Below the pieces are notes generated by a model. The model was not told the origin of the DNA. It made no database searches and saw only the letters and a list, made by a program, of their open reading frames with translations. Shown in pieces: positions 15,872-25,601 of a DNA stretch of 64,000 nucleotides; within the stretch, counting starts at the first letter, position 1, and the number at the start of each line of letters is the position of its first letter. The stretch spans positions 402,442 to 466,441 of the forward strand of contig NZ_LMPJ01000001.1 in the NCBI RefSeq assembly GCF_001424585.1. The letters are read 5' to 3'. The position numbers and the translations under genes were made by a program. The DNA comes from Chryseobacterium sp. Leaf180 (GTDB taxonomy: Bacteria > Bacteroidota > Bacteroidia > Flavobacteriales > Weeksellaceae).

Positions 15872-16216
15872 ATGCCAAGATCAGTAAACTCCGTAGCTTC
15901 CAGAGCACGTAGAAAAAAACTTATGAAACAAGCCAAAGGTTTCTTCGGAAGAAGAAAGAACGTTTGGACTGTTGCTAAAAACGCGGTACAAAAAGCAATG
16001 CAATATGCTTACCGTGGTAGAAAAGAGAAAAAGAGAAACTTCAGATCTCTTTGGATCATGCGTATCAACGCTGGTGCAAGAGAGCACGGAATGTCTTACT
16101 CTCAGTTTATGGGAGCTCTAAAAAAGAACAACATTGAGCTGAACAGAAAAGTTCTTGCAGATCTTGCAATGAATTATCCTGAAGCTTTCAAAGCAGTTGT
16201 AGATCAAGTAAAATAA
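15872..16216 (+). CDS. rplT: 50S ribosomal protein L20 (RplT)
   Basis: A 114-residue basic protein that binds 23S rRNA early in 50S assembly and often represses its own operon. The start [16 protein letters not shown], then [20 protein letters not shown] and [13 protein letters not shown] are diagnostic. It is followed by a terminator that closes the translation gene block. Confidence 0.97.
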   Translation: MPRSVNSVASRARRKKLMKQAKGFFGRRKNVWTVAKNAVQKAMQYAYRGRKEKKRNFRSLWIMRINAGAREHGMSYSQFMGALKKNNIELNRKVLADLAMNYPEAFKAVVDQVK

Positions 16217-16238
16217 TGTAAAATTTTGTTATCAATAT

Positions 16239-16270
16239 AAAATCCCGCGCTTTATTGCTCGGGATTTTTT
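16239..16270 (+). terminator. Terminator after rplT
   Basis: A 9-bp stem (AAAATCCCG/CGGGATTTT) with inner GC pairs and a trailing T-run. Confidence 0.85.
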
Positions 16271-16277
16271 TATTGTA

Positions 16278-16285
16278 TAACTTTG
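16278..16285 (+). promoter_or_regulatory. Candidate -7 element of the M28 peptidase pair
   Basis: TAACTTTG lies 36 bases before the GTG start of the first M28 gene. No good -33 element is seen; the preceding terminator occupies that place. Confidence 0.4.
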
Positions 16286-16321
16286 ATACCCTAAGATATC
16301 ATCTAAAATCTTTATCTAAAA

Positions 16322-17497
16322 GTGAAAAAAATACTTACACTTCTACTCTTTTCCGGAAGTCTTTGCAGCGTTTCGGCGCAAAGTTTTATTCAGGCTTATC
16401 AGAACAGAGCCAATCTGGTTACCCAAAGTAATATCACAGGACTGTTGCAGGAATTTGGAAATTTAGGCGTAAAAACCACCGGCAGTGCAGCCAATACAGA
16501 TGCCCTGAACTGGCTTAAAAATAAATATATAGCGCTTGGCTATACAAACAGTCAGATCACAGAAGATACTTTTACTTTTGCAAGTTCCACTTCGAAAAAT
16601 CTTATTATTACCAAAACGGGAACTGTTTATCCAAATACTTACGTCATCATCTGTGGTCATTACGACACGATCAACGGGCCGGGCGTGAGTGATAACGGAA
16701 GCGGAACTTCGATTTTGCTGGAAGCAGCAAGAATTTTAAAAAATATCCCGACTGAATATTCTATCAAATTTATTCATTTTTCAGGTGAAGAGCAGGGACT
16801 TTTGGGGAGCACCCATTATGTGAATAATGTAGTTTTCCAGAATAATATCAGGCAGTTTGATATCCGGTTGGTCATCAATATCGATCAGGTCGGCGGGCAG
16901 CTCGGAAATGTAAATAACAACATCAAATGTGAAAGTGACCAGGGCGGACAGGTTGCCACAAACAATGCGCTTTCGCAGACATTTACCAATCAGCTTGCGG
17001 TTTGCACAAGTCTCTACTCTCCGCTTCAGACGACGCTTTCCAATGCATTTTCGTCAGATTATGTTCCGTTTGAAAACAAAGGCGACATTATTACCGGTTT
17101 TTACGAAACTACAAGAAGTTATAACGAGCATTCACCCAATGATACTTTTGTTAATGTTGATCCGGTTTATGTTTTTAATGTCGGTAAAGCGGCTGTTGGT
17201 GCATTGCAGCACTTTGCGGTAGCATCCACACAAAATCTTTCAACTTCTGAAACTTCATCTTCTGAATTATATCAGATTGAAATTTATCCAAATCCTGCAA
17301 AAGATGTTTTAAACTTAAAACTTCCGAAAGATGCTAAAGATTTTTCAGTTTCTGTTTCTGATGCAAGTGGGAGAACTATTTTCGGTGTTGAAAACCAAAA
17401 AAGCATCGATATTTCCAGTTTAACTGAAGGCGTTTACATTGCCAATATTAATCTTAGAAATCAGACGGTGAGCAGAAAATTTGTTGTAAAAAAATAA
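16322..17497 (+). CDS. Secreted M28-family metallopeptidase with T9SS sorting domain
   Basis: This is an aminopeptidase-like zinc exopeptidase of family M28. The 391 residues comprise a signal peptide (MKKILTLLLFSGSLCSVSAQ), the M28 domain with GHYDTINGPGVSDNGSGTS (metal-ligand His and Asp, about 112-132) and FSGEEQGLLGS (general-base and ligand Glu), and a C-terminal sorting domain (IYPNPAKDVLNLKLPK to VSRKFVVKK) that marks export through T9SS. The start codon is GTG. A close paralogue lacking the sorting domain follows after 8 bases. Confidence 0.93.
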   Translation: MKKILTLLLFSGSLCSVSAQSFIQAYQNRANLVTQSNITGLLQEFGNLGVKTTGSAANTDALNWLKNKYIALGYTNSQITEDTFTFASSTSKNLIITKTGTVYPNTYVIICGHYDTINGPGVSDNGSGTSILLEAARILKNIPTEYSIKFIHFSGEEQGLLGSTHYVNNVVFQNNIRQFDIRLVINIDQVGGQLGNVNNNIKCESDQGGQVATNNALSQTFTNQLAVCTSLYSPLQTTLSNAFSSDYVPFENKGDIITGFYETTRSYNEHSPNDTFVNVDPVYVFNVGKAAVGALQHFAVASTQNLSTSETSSSELYQIEIYPNPAKDVLNLKLPKDAKDFSVSVSDASGRTIFGVENQKSIDISSLTEGVYIANINLRNQTVSRKFVVKK

Positions 17498-17505
17498 AAT
17501 TAACT

Positions 17506-18414
17506 TTGAAGAAACTTATAATCACCATTTTTTTCATCTTTTTAGCAAACTCAATTTCTTCTCAGGTCTTCGTGCAGAAATATCAGGGTCGTGTTGATCA
17601 GATTTCAAAAGATAACATCACCAAAAATCTACGCGAATTTGAAAAACTGGGTGTCAAAACTACGGGTTCACCAGAAAATGAGAACGCTCTGAAATGGCTT
17701 AAAGATAAATATTTAGCTTATGGCTACAGCGACGATCAAATGATGGAAGATCCATTTTCTGTTGGCAGAACTAATTCTAAAAATCTGATTATTACCAAAA
17801 AAGGCACTATCTATCCGGACAAATATGTGATTATCTGCGGACATTTCGACAGTATTAATGGTCCGGGAGTAAATGACAATGGAAGTGGTACAACGATTAT
17901 TCTGGAAGCTGCGCGCATTATGAAAGATATTCCGACGGATTACTCCATTAAATTTATACATTTTTCCGGAGAAGAACAGGGTTTATGGGGAAGCCGACAT
18001 TATGTAAATGATGTTGTTTTCAATGGAAAAGAACGAAAGATCGATATTAAAATGGTATTCAATCTCGATCAGGTTGGTGGTAAAAAAGGAATGTTCAACG
18101 ATACGGTTTTCTGCGATGAAGATCAGGGAGGAACTTCTAAAAACAATGCTGCTTCTACGCAGGCAACGAAAGATCTGATGAAATATGTTGCATTTTATTC
18201 GCCTTTGAAAGCTGCAGTCGATCCTGCGGAGCATAGCGACTATATTTCTTTCGAAAAGAAAGGCGATGTCATCACCGGATTTTTCGAATATCTACGCAGT
18301 GAATTGCCACATACGAAAGACGATACATTTGCTAATACTGATATACAATACATATTCAACATTGGTAAAGCATCGCTCGGCGCACTACAGCACTTTGCCG
18401 GAGCTGGCAAGTAA
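17506..18414 (+). CDS. M28-family metallopeptidase, paralogue without T9SS domain
   Basis: This 302-residue protein has a signal peptide (LIITIFFIFLANSISSQ) and an M28 domain that follows the upstream gene almost residue for residue: CGHFDSINGPGVNDNGSGTT, FSGEEQGLWGSRHYVND, and HTKDDTF near the end supplying the last His ligand. It stops at HFAGAGK, where the neighbour continues into its sorting domain. All metal ligands look intact, so it is probably active but retained in the periplasm or secreted another way. The start codon is TTG. It is clearly a tandem duplication product. Confidence 0.92.
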   Translation: MKKLIITIFFIFLANSISSQVFVQKYQGRVDQISKDNITKNLREFEKLGVKTTGSPENENALKWLKDKYLAYGYSDDQMMEDPFSVGRTNSKNLIITKKGTIYPDKYVIICGHFDSINGPGVNDNGSGTTIILEAARIMKDIPTDYSIKFIHFSGEEQGLWGSRHYVNDVVFNGKERKIDIKMVFNLDQVGGKKGMFNDTVFCDEDQGGTSKNNAASTQATKDLMKYVAFYSPLKAAVDPAEHSDYISFEKKGDVITGFFEYLRSELPHTKDDTFANTDIQYIFNIGKASLGALQHFAGAGK

Positions 18415-18426
18415 TTTAAAAAATAG

Positions 18427-18451
18427 AAACCTGCATTGCGCAGGTTTTTTT
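18427..18451. terminator. Bidirectional terminator between the M28 pair and the his operon
   Basis: An 8-bp stem (AAACCTGC/GCAGGTTT) with a 5-base loop. It has a T-run after it on the plus strand and a T-rich tract on the minus strand, overlapping the end of hisIE. Confidence 0.85.
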
Positions 18452-19037
18452 ATGCTCTTTCGTGAAGAATTTCTTCAATTTCCTCCAAAGTAAAATTTTT
18501 AGCTTTCAATAAAATTAAAAAATGGTAAAGCAAATCTGCCGCTTCATTTTTAAACAGATTCTGATTATTATCTTTTGCTTCAATCACGAGTTCTACAGCT
18601 TCCTCTCCTACTTTTTGGGCAACTTTGTTAATGCCCTTTTGATAGAGCGAATACGTGTAAGAATCTGAAATTTTTCCGTCGATTCTTTTGTGGATTTTAT
18701 CTTCAAGTTCGTACAGATATCCTTTGTTTTCTTTCCCGCCAAAACAGCTGAAACTTCCGGTGTGGCAGACATTTTTTTTTGGAACGGCTTTTATTAGAAT
18801 CGTGTCTTGGTCGCAATCAACAGCGATATTTTTCACCGTTAAAAAATTCCCGGATTCCTCACCTTTTGTCCACAAGCGGTTTTTTGAACGGCTGTAGAAC
18901 GTAATAATTTTCTCATCCTGCGTTTTCAGAAATGCTTCTTCATTCATGTATCCAAGCATTAGAACCTGCAGACTTCGGTCGTCCTGAACAATCACAGGAA
19001 CCAGACCGTCTTTGTTTTTATTAAAATCAATCAGCAT
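18450..19037 (-). CDS. hisIE: Bifunctional phosphoribosyl-AMP cyclohydrolase / phosphoribosyl-ATP pyrophosphatase (HisIE)
   Basis: This 195-residue fusion performs steps 2 and 3 of histidine synthesis. The HisI half (1 to about 105) contains [19 protein letters not shown] and the zinc-site cysteines in VDCDQD and [11 protein letters not shown]. The HisE half contains [18 protein letters not shown] and [13 protein letters not shown] with its acidic metal-binding residues. The start overlaps the hisF stop by 7 bases. It is the last gene of the his operon. Confidence 0.96.
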   Translation of the reverse strand: MLIDFNKNKDGLVPVIVQDDRSLQVLMLGYMNEEAFLKTQDEKIITFYSRSKNRLWTKGEESGNFLTVKNIAVDCDQDTILIKAVPKKNVCHTGSFSCFGGKENKGYLYELEDKIHKRIDGKISDSYTYSLYQKGINKVAQKVGEEAVELVIEAKDNNQNLFKNEAADLLYHFLILLKAKNFTLEEIEEILHERA

Positions 19038-19786
19038 CGTACTGCAATATTTTTTGTTAATAATTCTTTCTTTAATTCTGAAATCTTCACTTCACCAAAG
19101 TGAAAAATGCTCGCTGCCAAAGCGCCGGTCGCTTTGGTTGCAGTAAAAACTTCCTCAAAATCCATGATAATTCCTGCACCACCAGAGGCAATAACAGGAA
19201 TATTAACTAAATCTGATACAAGTTTTGTAATGCGAATATCAAATCCCTTCTTCGTTCCGTCGCCATCCATCGAAGTTAACAAAATTTCTCCGGCACCAAG
19301 ATTTTCTGCTTTTTTCACCCAGTCCAGTGTTTTAATATTGGTGTTTTCTCTTCCGCCTTTTACAAAAACAAAATCTTCATTGTCAATTAATTTAGTATCA
19401 ACCGCGACAACAACGCACTGACTTCCAAACTCTTTTGCCAGCAGAGAAATAAGCTCAGGATCTTTTACGACGGAAGAATTTATGCTTACCTTATCAGCAC
19501 CAACTTCCAAAAGTCTCCGCACGTCATCAACGGATGAAATTCCCCCGCCAACAGTGAACGGAATACTGATTTCCCTTGCGATTTTTGAAACAAGATGAGT
19601 AAATATTTTCCGGTCGTCTAAAGTTGCTGTAATATCAAGAAAAACCAGCTCGTCTGCGCCTTCAGTTTCATACTTTTTTGCCAGTTCAACGGGATCCCCG
19701 GCATTCCTCAAGCCTTCAAAATTTACGCCCTTTACCGTTCTGCCGTCCTTTATATCAAGACACGGTATTATTCTTTTTTTAAGCAT
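19031..19786 (-). CDS. hisF: Imidazole glycerol phosphate synthase, cyclase subunit (HisF)
   Basis: HisF is the (beta/alpha)8 barrel that closes the imidazole ring, using ammonia from HisH. The catalytic Asp in [12 protein letters not shown] and the second in AVDTKLID are present, as are [11 protein letters not shown] and SGGAGI phosphate-binding loops. The ATG at 19786 ([11 protein letters not shown]) is preferred to a TTG two codons upstream. It overlaps the end of hisA by 8 bases, so the two are probably translationally coupled. Confidence 0.96.
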   Translation of the reverse strand: MLKKRIIPCLDIKDGRTVKGVNFEGLRNAGDPVELAKKYETEGADELVFLDITATLDDRKIFTHLVSKIAREISIPFTVGGGISSVDDVRRLLEVGADKVSINSSVVKDPELISLLAKEFGSQCVVVAVDTKLIDNEDFVFVKGGRENTNIKTLDWVKKAENLGAGEILLTSMDGDGTKKGFDIRITKLVSDLVNIPVIASGGAGIIMDFEEVFTATKATGALAASIFHFGEVKISELKKELLTKNIAVRC

Positions 19787-20501
19787 TTTCAATAAAATTT
19801 TTAAGCTGATCTAAACTTATATTTCCCTCGTAAATCGCTTTCCCAATAATGGTTCCGGCACATCCAATCGATTTCATCTCATAAACATCATCCATACTGG
19901 AAATTCCGCCACTTGCAATAAGAGTAACGTCCGTTTGATCTAAAATTTCCCGGTAAAGATCACTTGCAGCTCCGGCAAGCATTCCGTCTTTTGAAATATC
20001 GGTGCAGATGACATTTTTAATATTTTTTTTCTGATAAAAGCTGATAAAATCGACAACATCCCAATCACTTTCAGCAAGCCAGCCAGCGGTTTTTATTTTT
20101 CTGTTTTCACAGTCGGCTCCGAGAATAATTTTTTCTGAACCAAAAGTTTTAATCAATTCATAGCAGATTACAGGATTTTGCACAGCAAGACTTCCAATGG
20201 TGATTTGCGCAGCTCCATATTCAAAAGCCTTTTTCACATCATTTTCAGTTTTAAGTCCGCCACCGAAATCAATTTTTAGTGACGTTTCTTTTGCAATATT
20301 TTCAAGAATTTTATGGTTAACAATCTGTTTCGATTTTGCGCCGTCGAGATCCACCAGATGCAGATATTTAATTCCGTAATTTTCAAATTCTTTCGCAACT
20401 TCCACCGGATTTTCATGATAAATCTTTTTCGTACCGTAATCTCCTTTTGAAAGTCGCACACATTTTCCGTCTATAATATCTATGGCTGGAATAATTTTCA
20501 T
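19779..20501 (-). CDS. hisA: ProFAR isomerase (HisA)
   Basis: This half-barrel-duplicated TIM barrel does the Amadori isomerisation of ProFAR in histidine synthesis. [17 protein letters not shown] carries the first catalytic Asp, and the second is in [22 protein letters not shown] and [10 protein letters not shown] bind the phosphates. The 240-residue length is standard. It lies 2 bases after hisH. Confidence 0.96.
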   Translation of the reverse strand: MKIIPAIDIIDGKCVRLSKGDYGTKKIYHENPVEVAKEFENYGIKYLHLVDLDGAKSKQIVNHKILENIAKETSLKIDFGGGLKTENDVKKAFEYGAAQITIGSLAVQNPVICYELIKTFGSEKIILGADCENRKIKTAGWLAESDWDVVDFISFYQKKNIKNVICTDISKDGMLAGAASDLYREILDQTDVTLIASGGISSMDDVYEMKSIGCAGTIIGKAIYEGNISLDQLKNFIENA

Positions 20502-20503
20502 AT

Positions 20504-21082
20504 TTAAATTTTTAAAAAATTTTCTAATAACAGAAGTCCGGCATTGCCCGATTTTTCAGGGTGAAACTGCATTCCGTAGAAATTATCTTTCTGCAAAGCC
20601 GCACTGAACGGCAAAATATAATCGCAGGTTGCTGTTGTATATTCTGAAATTTCACAATAATAACTGTGCACAAAATAAAGATCACCATCTTTAAATGATT
20701 CTTCTTTCATAATAGATTTCGTATCTGAAACAGAATTCCAACCCATGTGCGGAACAATATCTTCATTCGGAAATTTCCTCACCTCCACGTCAAAAATACC
20801 GAGTCCGGCTGTATCACCTTCCTCAGAATGTGTGCACATCAGCTGCATCCCAAGACAGATTCCCAAAACCGGCTGTTTCAGGCTGGGAATCAGCAGATCA
20901 AGTTTCTTTTCTTTCAGATTTTTCATGGTCGAAGAAGCTTCACCAACTCCCGGAAAAATCACTTTTTCGGCATTTTTTATCACATCAAATTCGTCCGTTA
21001 CCACAGATTCAACATTTACTTTTTTTAATGCATTCTGTACCGACTGTACATTTCCGCCATTGTATTTTACGATTGCAATCAT
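20504..21082 (-). CDS. hisH: Imidazole glycerol phosphate synthase, glutaminase subunit (HisH)
   Basis: This class I glutamine amidotransferase supplies ammonia to HisF. The nucleophile is in [10 protein letters not shown] and the His-Glu pair in [10 protein letters not shown], completing the triad. [19 protein letters not shown] is the usual start. At 192 residues it is full length. Its start overlaps the hisB stop by one base. Confidence 0.96.
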   Translation of the reverse strand: MIAIVKYNGGNVQSVQNALKKVNVESVVTDEFDVIKNAEKVIFPGVGEASSTMKNLKEKKLDLLIPSLKQPVLGICLGMQLMCTHSEEGDTAGLGIFDVEVRKFPNEDIVPHMGWNSVSDTKSIMKEESFKDGDLYFVHSYYCEISEYTTATCDYILPFSAALQKDNFYGMQFHPEKSGNAGLLLLENFLKI

Positions 21083-22176
21083 CAGAGAATTCCTTTTGTA
21101 GATGGTAAATTAAAATTTTGGTCGGTTTGCGCAACTGCCATTTTCAAAGCTTTTGCGAAGGCTTTAAAGATTGATTCTATTTTGTGATGCTCATTTGAGC
21201 CTTCAGATTTTATATTGAGATTGCATTTTGCAGCGTCAGAAAATGATTTGAAAAAGTGATAAAACATCTCCGTTGGCATATCACCTATTTTTTCTCTTTT
21301 AAAATCAGCTTCCCAAACAAGCCATGATCTTCCGCCAAAATCTATCGCTACCTGAGAAAGACAGTCGTCCATTGGTAACAGAAATCCATAGCGTTCAATT
21401 CCTTTTTTTGAGCCTAAAGCTTTGATAAATGCTTCACCCAAAACGATTCCCGTATCTTCAATCGTGTGGTGCTCATCGACCTGCAAATCTCCATTAACCT
21501 TAATATTCAGATCAAAATTTCCATGTTTTGAAATCTGCTCGAGCATGTGATCAAAAAAATGCAGTCCAGTTGAAATTTCCGAAATTCCACTTCCGTCAAG
21601 ATTCAGTTCGATCTCTATTTCTGTTTCATTTGTTTTCCTTAATACATTTCCTTTTCGTGGAATATTTTTTAAAAATGAATAAATTTCGCTCCAGCTTTCG
21701 GTAATAAAATCCGCGTCAGCAGTTTTTTCTTTATTTAAAAAAATACTTTTCGAACCTAAATTTTTTGCTAGCAAAACATCGGTTTTACGGTCGCCAATCA
21801 CAAACGAATTCTGCAAATCGTAATCGCCGTAAATATACTTTCCTAGCATACCCGTTCGTGGTTTACGTGTTTCAAGATTTTCATTTTCAAAACTTTTATC
21901 GATGAGAATATCACTGAAAACAATTCCTTCATTTTTAAAAGCCTGCAGCATTTTTTCATGCGGCGCGATAAAATCTTTATACGGAAAACTATCCGTTCCC
22001 AACCCATCCTGATTGGTCACCATTACCAGTTCAAAATCCATTTCCTTCGCGATCTTCGATAAGTTCTGAAAAACTCCCGGATAAAACTCAAGTTTTTCTA
22101 GCGAGTCAACCTGATAATCTGTCGCCGGTTCCAGGATCAGCGTGCCGTCCCGGTCTATAAATAATACTTTTTTCAT
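21082..22176 (-). CDS. hisB: Bifunctional histidinol-phosphatase / imidazoleglycerol-phosphate dehydratase (HisB)
   Basis: This 364-residue fusion does the dehydration and, after HisC, the dephosphorylation step. The N-terminal HAD phosphatase has [12 protein letters not shown] (nucleophile Asp) and [14 protein letters not shown]; the C-terminal dehydratase from about 180 has [26 protein letters not shown] and [12 protein letters not shown], whose histidines bind the two metals. The fused form is as in enterics and Bacteroidota. It is followed without a gap by hisH and preceded by hisC with one base between. Confidence 0.96.
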   Translation of the reverse strand: MKKVLFIDRDGTLILEPATDYQVDSLEKLEFYPGVFQNLSKIAKEMDFELVMVTNQDGLGTDSFPYKDFIAPHEKMLQAFKNEGIVFSDILIDKSFENENLETRKPRTGMLGKYIYGDYDLQNSFVIGDRKTDVLLAKNLGSKSIFLNKEKTADADFITESWSEIYSFLKNIPRKGNVLRKTNETEIEIELNLDGSGISEISTGLHFFDHMLEQISKHGNFDLNIKVNGDLQVDEHHTIEDTGIVLGEAFIKALGSKKGIERYGFLLPMDDCLSQVAIDFGGRSWLVWEADFKREKIGDMPTEMFYHFFKSFSDAAKCNLNIKSEGSNEHHKIESIFKAFAKALKMAVAQTDQNFNLPSTKGIL

Positions 22177-22177
22177 T

Positions 22178-23203
22178 TTAAATGTTTTTTAAAACGGCCA
22201 GCAATTTTTCATTTTCTGCCCGCGTTCCCACTGTAATTCTGATGCAGTTTTTAATTTGCGGACTTCTTTTGCTGGTAAGAATTTGACTATTAATTAAATT
22301 CTGATACACATTTTCAGCATCATTAAATTCAGTCAAAAAGAAATTTGCTTCCGACGGATAAATCTTACTTATGGCTTTCATATTTTTTAATTCTCTTTCT
22401 AACCATTCTTTTTCAGCTAAAATTTCCCTGACATTTGATTGAAAATTTTGGACATTATCTAGCGCTTCAGAGACTTCCTCCTGACTCATCGTATTCACGT
22501 TGTAAGGCGGCTTAATCTTATTAATCAGCTGAATGATTTCACTGCTTGCATACGCTGTTCCAACCCGCGCGCCAGCCATTCCCCACGCTTTCGAAAATGT
22601 CTGCATTACAATTAAATTTGAATATTTTCTCAGTAAATTAATAGCAGAAGGCTGATTTGAAAATTCTATATATGCTTCATCCACAACCACAATTCCGTTA
22701 AAATTTTCGAGATAAAATTCAATATTTTCTATTGTATTTCCAGTCGGATTATTTGGTGAACAAATGAAAAAGATCTTTGTACCATTCTCCTGTGAAATTT
22801 TTAAAAACAACTCTTTTTTAATCTGAAAATTTTCATCAAGATCAAGTTTTATCACGTGAGTCTCATTGATTTCAGCATAAAAACTGTACATCGAAAACGA
22901 AGGATTCATCACCATGATCGTGTCCACTTTCGGTTCACAGAAAATTTTTATAATTAAATCAATCAGTTCATCACTGCCGTTTCCCAAAGCAATCTGATCA
23001 ACAGAAATATTTTTAAACAGTGATAGTTTCTGCTTTAAATCTTTTTGGGTAGAATCCGGATAACGGTTTAATTTGCCAAACGGACTTTCATTCGCATCCA
23101 GATAAACAGCATTCTGCAATTTGCTTTCATCACGAAAACTCACATAGGGTTTTAGATTCAGGATATTCTTCCGTACCAGTTTTTCTATATCAAAACTTCT
23201 CAT
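22178..23203 (-). CDS. hisC: Histidinol-phosphate aminotransferase (HisC)
   Basis: A PLP class I/II aminotransferase making histidinol phosphate. The PLP lysine is in [33 protein letters not shown] and DEAYIEF are the family motifs. It has 341 residues, and its ATG overlaps the hisD stop by 4 bases (ATGA), indicating coupled translation. Confidence 0.96.
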   Translation of the reverse strand: MRSFDIEKLVRKNILNLKPYVSFRDESKLQNAVYLDANESPFGKLNRYPDSTQKDLKQKLSLFKNISVDQIALGNGSDELIDLIIKIFCEPKVDTIMVMNPSFSMYSFYAEINETHVIKLDLDENFQIKKELFLKISQENGTKIFFICSPNNPTGNTIENIEFYLENFNGIVVVDEAYIEFSNQPSAINLLRKYSNLIVMQTFSKAWGMAGARVGTAYASSEIIQLINKIKPPYNVNTMSQEEVSEALDNVQNFQSNVREILAEKEWLERELKNMKAISKIYPSEANFFLTEFNDAENVYQNLINSQILTSKRSPQIKNCIRITVGTRAENEKLLAVLKNI

Positions 23204-24483
23204 TGTAAATCTTTTAATCTAATGCTGACGGCATTCTTGTGGGCCTGTAAACCCTCTGCATTAGCCATGATTTCGATTGCTTTTCCTAAATTTTTTAAAC
23301 CTTCAGCAGAAAGATTCTGAAACGTAATTTTCTTCACAAAACTGTCAAGAGAAGCGCCGCTGTAATTTTTAGCAAATCCGTTCGTGGGAAGCGTATGGTT
23401 TGTTCCACTGGCATAATCACCCGCACTTTCACAGCTGAAATTCCCAAGAAAAACTGAACCGGCATTTTTTATTTTTGAAATAAAATTTTCAGCATCTTTT
23501 ACCGCCAAAATCAAATGTTCCGGTGCATAACTATTGCTGAAATCAATAGCTTCATTTACCGTTTCTACCAATATAAATCGACTGTTTTGCAACGCTAAAA
23601 CCACAGTTTCTTTTCTCGGAAGCATTTCAACCTGACTTTTGATTTCAGAAAATGTCTCATTCAGAACGTTTTCATCTGTTGCAATAAAAATCACCTGACT
23701 GTCGCTTCCGTGTTCGGCCTGCGAAAGAAGATCTGCAGCGCAATAGCTGGGAACCGCTTGTTCATCGGCGATGACGAGAACTTCGCTCGGTCCGGCTGGC
23801 ATATCAATCGCTACATTAAACTTTTGGGCGAAATCTTTAGCGGCAACCACATATTGATTTCCAGGACCAAAAATTTTATACACATTCGGAATACTTTCAG
23901 TGCCAAAAGTCATCGCTGCAATCGCCTGCGCACCGCCGCATTTGAAAATTTCGGTTACTCCGCACAGTTTCGCTGCGTACAAAATCGCATCATTTATTTT
24001 TCCGTTTTTATCGGGCGGTGTGCAAAGAACAATTTCACCGCAGCCGGCTAGTTTTGCCGGAACTGCCAACATTAAAACCGTCGAAAAAAGTGGTGCGGTA
24101 CCTCCGGGAATGTAAATTCCAACCTTTTCTATCGCCCGGTTTTCTCTCCAGCAAACGACCCCTTTTGTCGTTTCGATTTTTTTAATTGCCGGAATCTGAG
24201 CAGCATGAAAGATTTCGATATTATTTTTTGCCTGCTGAATTGCAATCTTCAATTCTTCAGGAACTGTTTTTTCAGCTAGGTCTATTTCTTCTTTTGAAAC
24301 CTTGAGTTGAGAAATCTCAGCGCCGTCATATTTTCTGTTGTACTCTATAAGAGCCTGATCACCGTTTTTCTTTACTTCAGAGAAAATTTCTTCTATAATT
24401 TGATCAAGATTTTCTCTCTGTAAAGTTGGCCTTTGTATTAAGTACTGATAGATTTCCTTTGATGGATTTTTATATATTTTCAT
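23200..24483 (-). CDS. hisD: Histidinol dehydrogenase (HisD)
   Basis: A zinc- and NAD-dependent enzyme that oxidises histidinol to histidine in two steps. Visible motifs are KVGIYIPGGTAPLFSTVLM, CGGAQAIAAMTFGT, FGPGNQYV, DMPAGPSEVLVIAD, LSQAEHGSDSQVI (Gln/His zinc ligands) and SYAPEHLIL. The ATG at 24483 (MKIYKNPSKE) is chosen over an in-frame TTG two codons earlier. It sits 13 bases after hisG. Confidence 0.96.
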   Translation of the reverse strand: MKIYKNPSKEIYQYLIQRPTLQRENLDQIIEEIFSEVKKNGDQALIEYNRKYDGAEISQLKVSKEEIDLAEKTVPEELKIAIQQAKNNIEIFHAAQIPAIKKIETTKGVVCWRENRAIEKVGIYIPGGTAPLFSTVLMLAVPAKLAGCGEIVLCTPPDKNGKINDAILYAAKLCGVTEIFKCGGAQAIAAMTFGTESIPNVYKIFGPGNQYVVAAKDFAQKFNVAIDMPAGPSEVLVIADEQAVPSYCAADLLSQAEHGSDSQVIFIATDENVLNETFSEIKSQVEMLPRKETVVLALQNSRFILVETVNEAIDFSNSYAPEHLILAVKDAENFISKIKNAGSVFLGNFSCESAGDYASGTNHTLPTNGFAKNYSGASLDSFVKKITFQNLSAEGLKNLGKAIEIMANAEGLQAHKNAVSIRLKDLQ

Positions 24484-24496
24484 TTTCAAAGCTTTT

Positions 24497-25354
24497 TTAA
24501 ATCACCATTTTATCAATCGGAATAATCAGAATATCCTGAGCGCCATTTTGTTTTAATTCGTCAATAACTTCCCAGAAACGGTCCTGATCGATCACCGAAT
24601 GAATGCTGCTCCACCCTTTTTCTGCCAGAGGAATGACAGTCGGACTTTTCAAAACAGGAAGAATTTTTGAGATCAGATCAATCTTTTCGTTCGGAACATT
24701 CATCAGAATATATTTTGAATTTTTCGCCCTCAAAACTGCTTTGATTCTGAACAGTAAACGTTCGAGAAGTTCTTCTTTTTCATCGTTCAATTTCGAAGTT
24801 TTAGCTAAAACAGCTTCCGATGTGAGAAGCGTAACCGTTTCACGCAATCCGTTTTTGAACAGAGTACTTCCCGAACTCACGATATCGCAGATTCCGTCGG
24901 CCAAACCGATGTTCGGAGCAATCTCTACCGAACCGGAAATGGTATGAATTTCTGCCCGAATATTATTTTCCTTTAAAAACTTCTGAAGTGTATTGGGATA
25001 TGAAGTGGCAATCTTTTTTCCGTTAAAATACTGCAAACCGTTGTCTTCGATCTCCTTGGGAACCGCGAGAGAAACCCTGCATTTTGAAAAGCCCAACTGA
25101 TAAACAGTCTCTACATTTTTTTCTGTTTCAAGTAGAAGATTTTCTCCGACGATCGCGATGTCAGCGACACCATCTTCCAGATATTGAGGAATATCCGAGT
25201 TTCGAAGAAACAGAACTTCTAAAGGAAAATTTTGTGCAGCCACTTTAAGCTGATCTTTTCCGTCGCTGATATTAATTCCGCAGTCTTTCAGTAGCTGAAG
25301 AGATTCTTCGTAAAGCCTGCCACTTTTCTGTATGGCTATTTTCAGTTTATTCAT
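24497..25354 (-). CDS. hisG: ATP phosphoribosyltransferase, long form (HisG)
   Basis: HisG commits PRPP and ATP to histidine synthesis. At 285 residues this is the long form, with a C-terminal ACT-like domain for feedback inhibition by histidine (MMNVPNEK to LIIPIDKMVI), so HisZ is not needed. IAIQKSGRLYEESLQLL and DGICDIVSSGSTLFKNGL are the catalytic-domain motifs. It is the first structural gene after the leader and attenuator, so transcription into it is expected to depend on His-tRNA supply. Confidence 0.96.
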   Translation of the reverse strand: MNKLKIAIQKSGRLYEESLQLLKDCGINISDGKDQLKVAAQNFPLEVLFLRNSDIPQYLEDGVADIAIVGENLLLETEKNVETVYQLGFSKCRVSLAVPKEIEDNGLQYFNGKKIATSYPNTLQKFLKENNIRAEIHTISGSVEIAPNIGLADGICDIVSSGSTLFKNGLRETVTLLTSEAVLAKTSKLNDEKEELLERLLFRIKAVLRAKNSKYILMNVPNEKIDLISKILPVLKSPTVIPLAEKGWSSIHSVIDQDRFWEVIDELKQNGAQDILIIPIDKMVI

Positions 25355-25425
25355 TTCACTTTTGTTAGTGTCTGAGCAAACCTACAGTCGTCTTTGATTA
25401 AATTTTGTGGGTAGAATTTAGAAAC

Positions 25426-25455
25426 AAAAAAAACCGTCTGTATACTCAGACGGTT
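25426..25455 (-). terminator. Histidine operon attenuator (terminator hairpin)
   Basis: In the minus-strand transcript a 9-bp stem (AACCGTCTG, loop AGTATA, CAGACGGTT) is followed by eight Ts, about 70 bases before hisG and after the leader peptide. Its 5' arm CCGTCT can alternatively pair with AGACGG (25497-25502), which overlaps the leader stop codon, giving a mutually exclusive antiterminator helped by TTGAT/ATCAA pairing. Confidence 0.88.
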
Positions 25456-25501
25456 GATAATATTTTGATTTTTAACATAGTCATCGATCAATCATTCCGT
25501 C

Positions 25502-25549
25502 TTAGCAGCGATGATGAAGATGATGTACTGTGAAAAAATTAGTTGTCAT
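25502..25549 (-). CDS. hisL: Histidine operon leader peptide, 15 aa with four His codons
   Basis: The minus strand encodes MTTNFFTVHHLHHRC followed by TAA. Four of six consecutive codons are histidine, just before the stop, as expected of a peptide whose translation measures charged tRNA-His. The stop codon overlaps the 5' side of the predicted antiterminator, so a ribosome that finishes translation would mask it and let the terminator form; a ribosome stalled at the His codons would leave it free. The ATG is about 19 bases downstream of a good -7 promoter element. Confidence 0.88.
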   Translation of the reverse strand: MTTNFFTVHHLHHRC

Positions 25550-25567
25550 TGTTGAAATATTGTGGTA

Positions 25568-25598
25568 CAAATGTAATACTTCTTTTTAAACTTCCAAA
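25568..25598 (-). promoter_or_regulatory. Promoter of the his leader and operon
   Basis: The minus strand reads TTTG, 19 bases, TACATTTG: a consensus -33 and -7 pair of Bacteroidota. It begins right after the stop codon of the upstream glycosyltransferase gene, so the his operon has its own start. Confidence 0.82.
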
Positions 25599-25601
25599 TA
25601 T

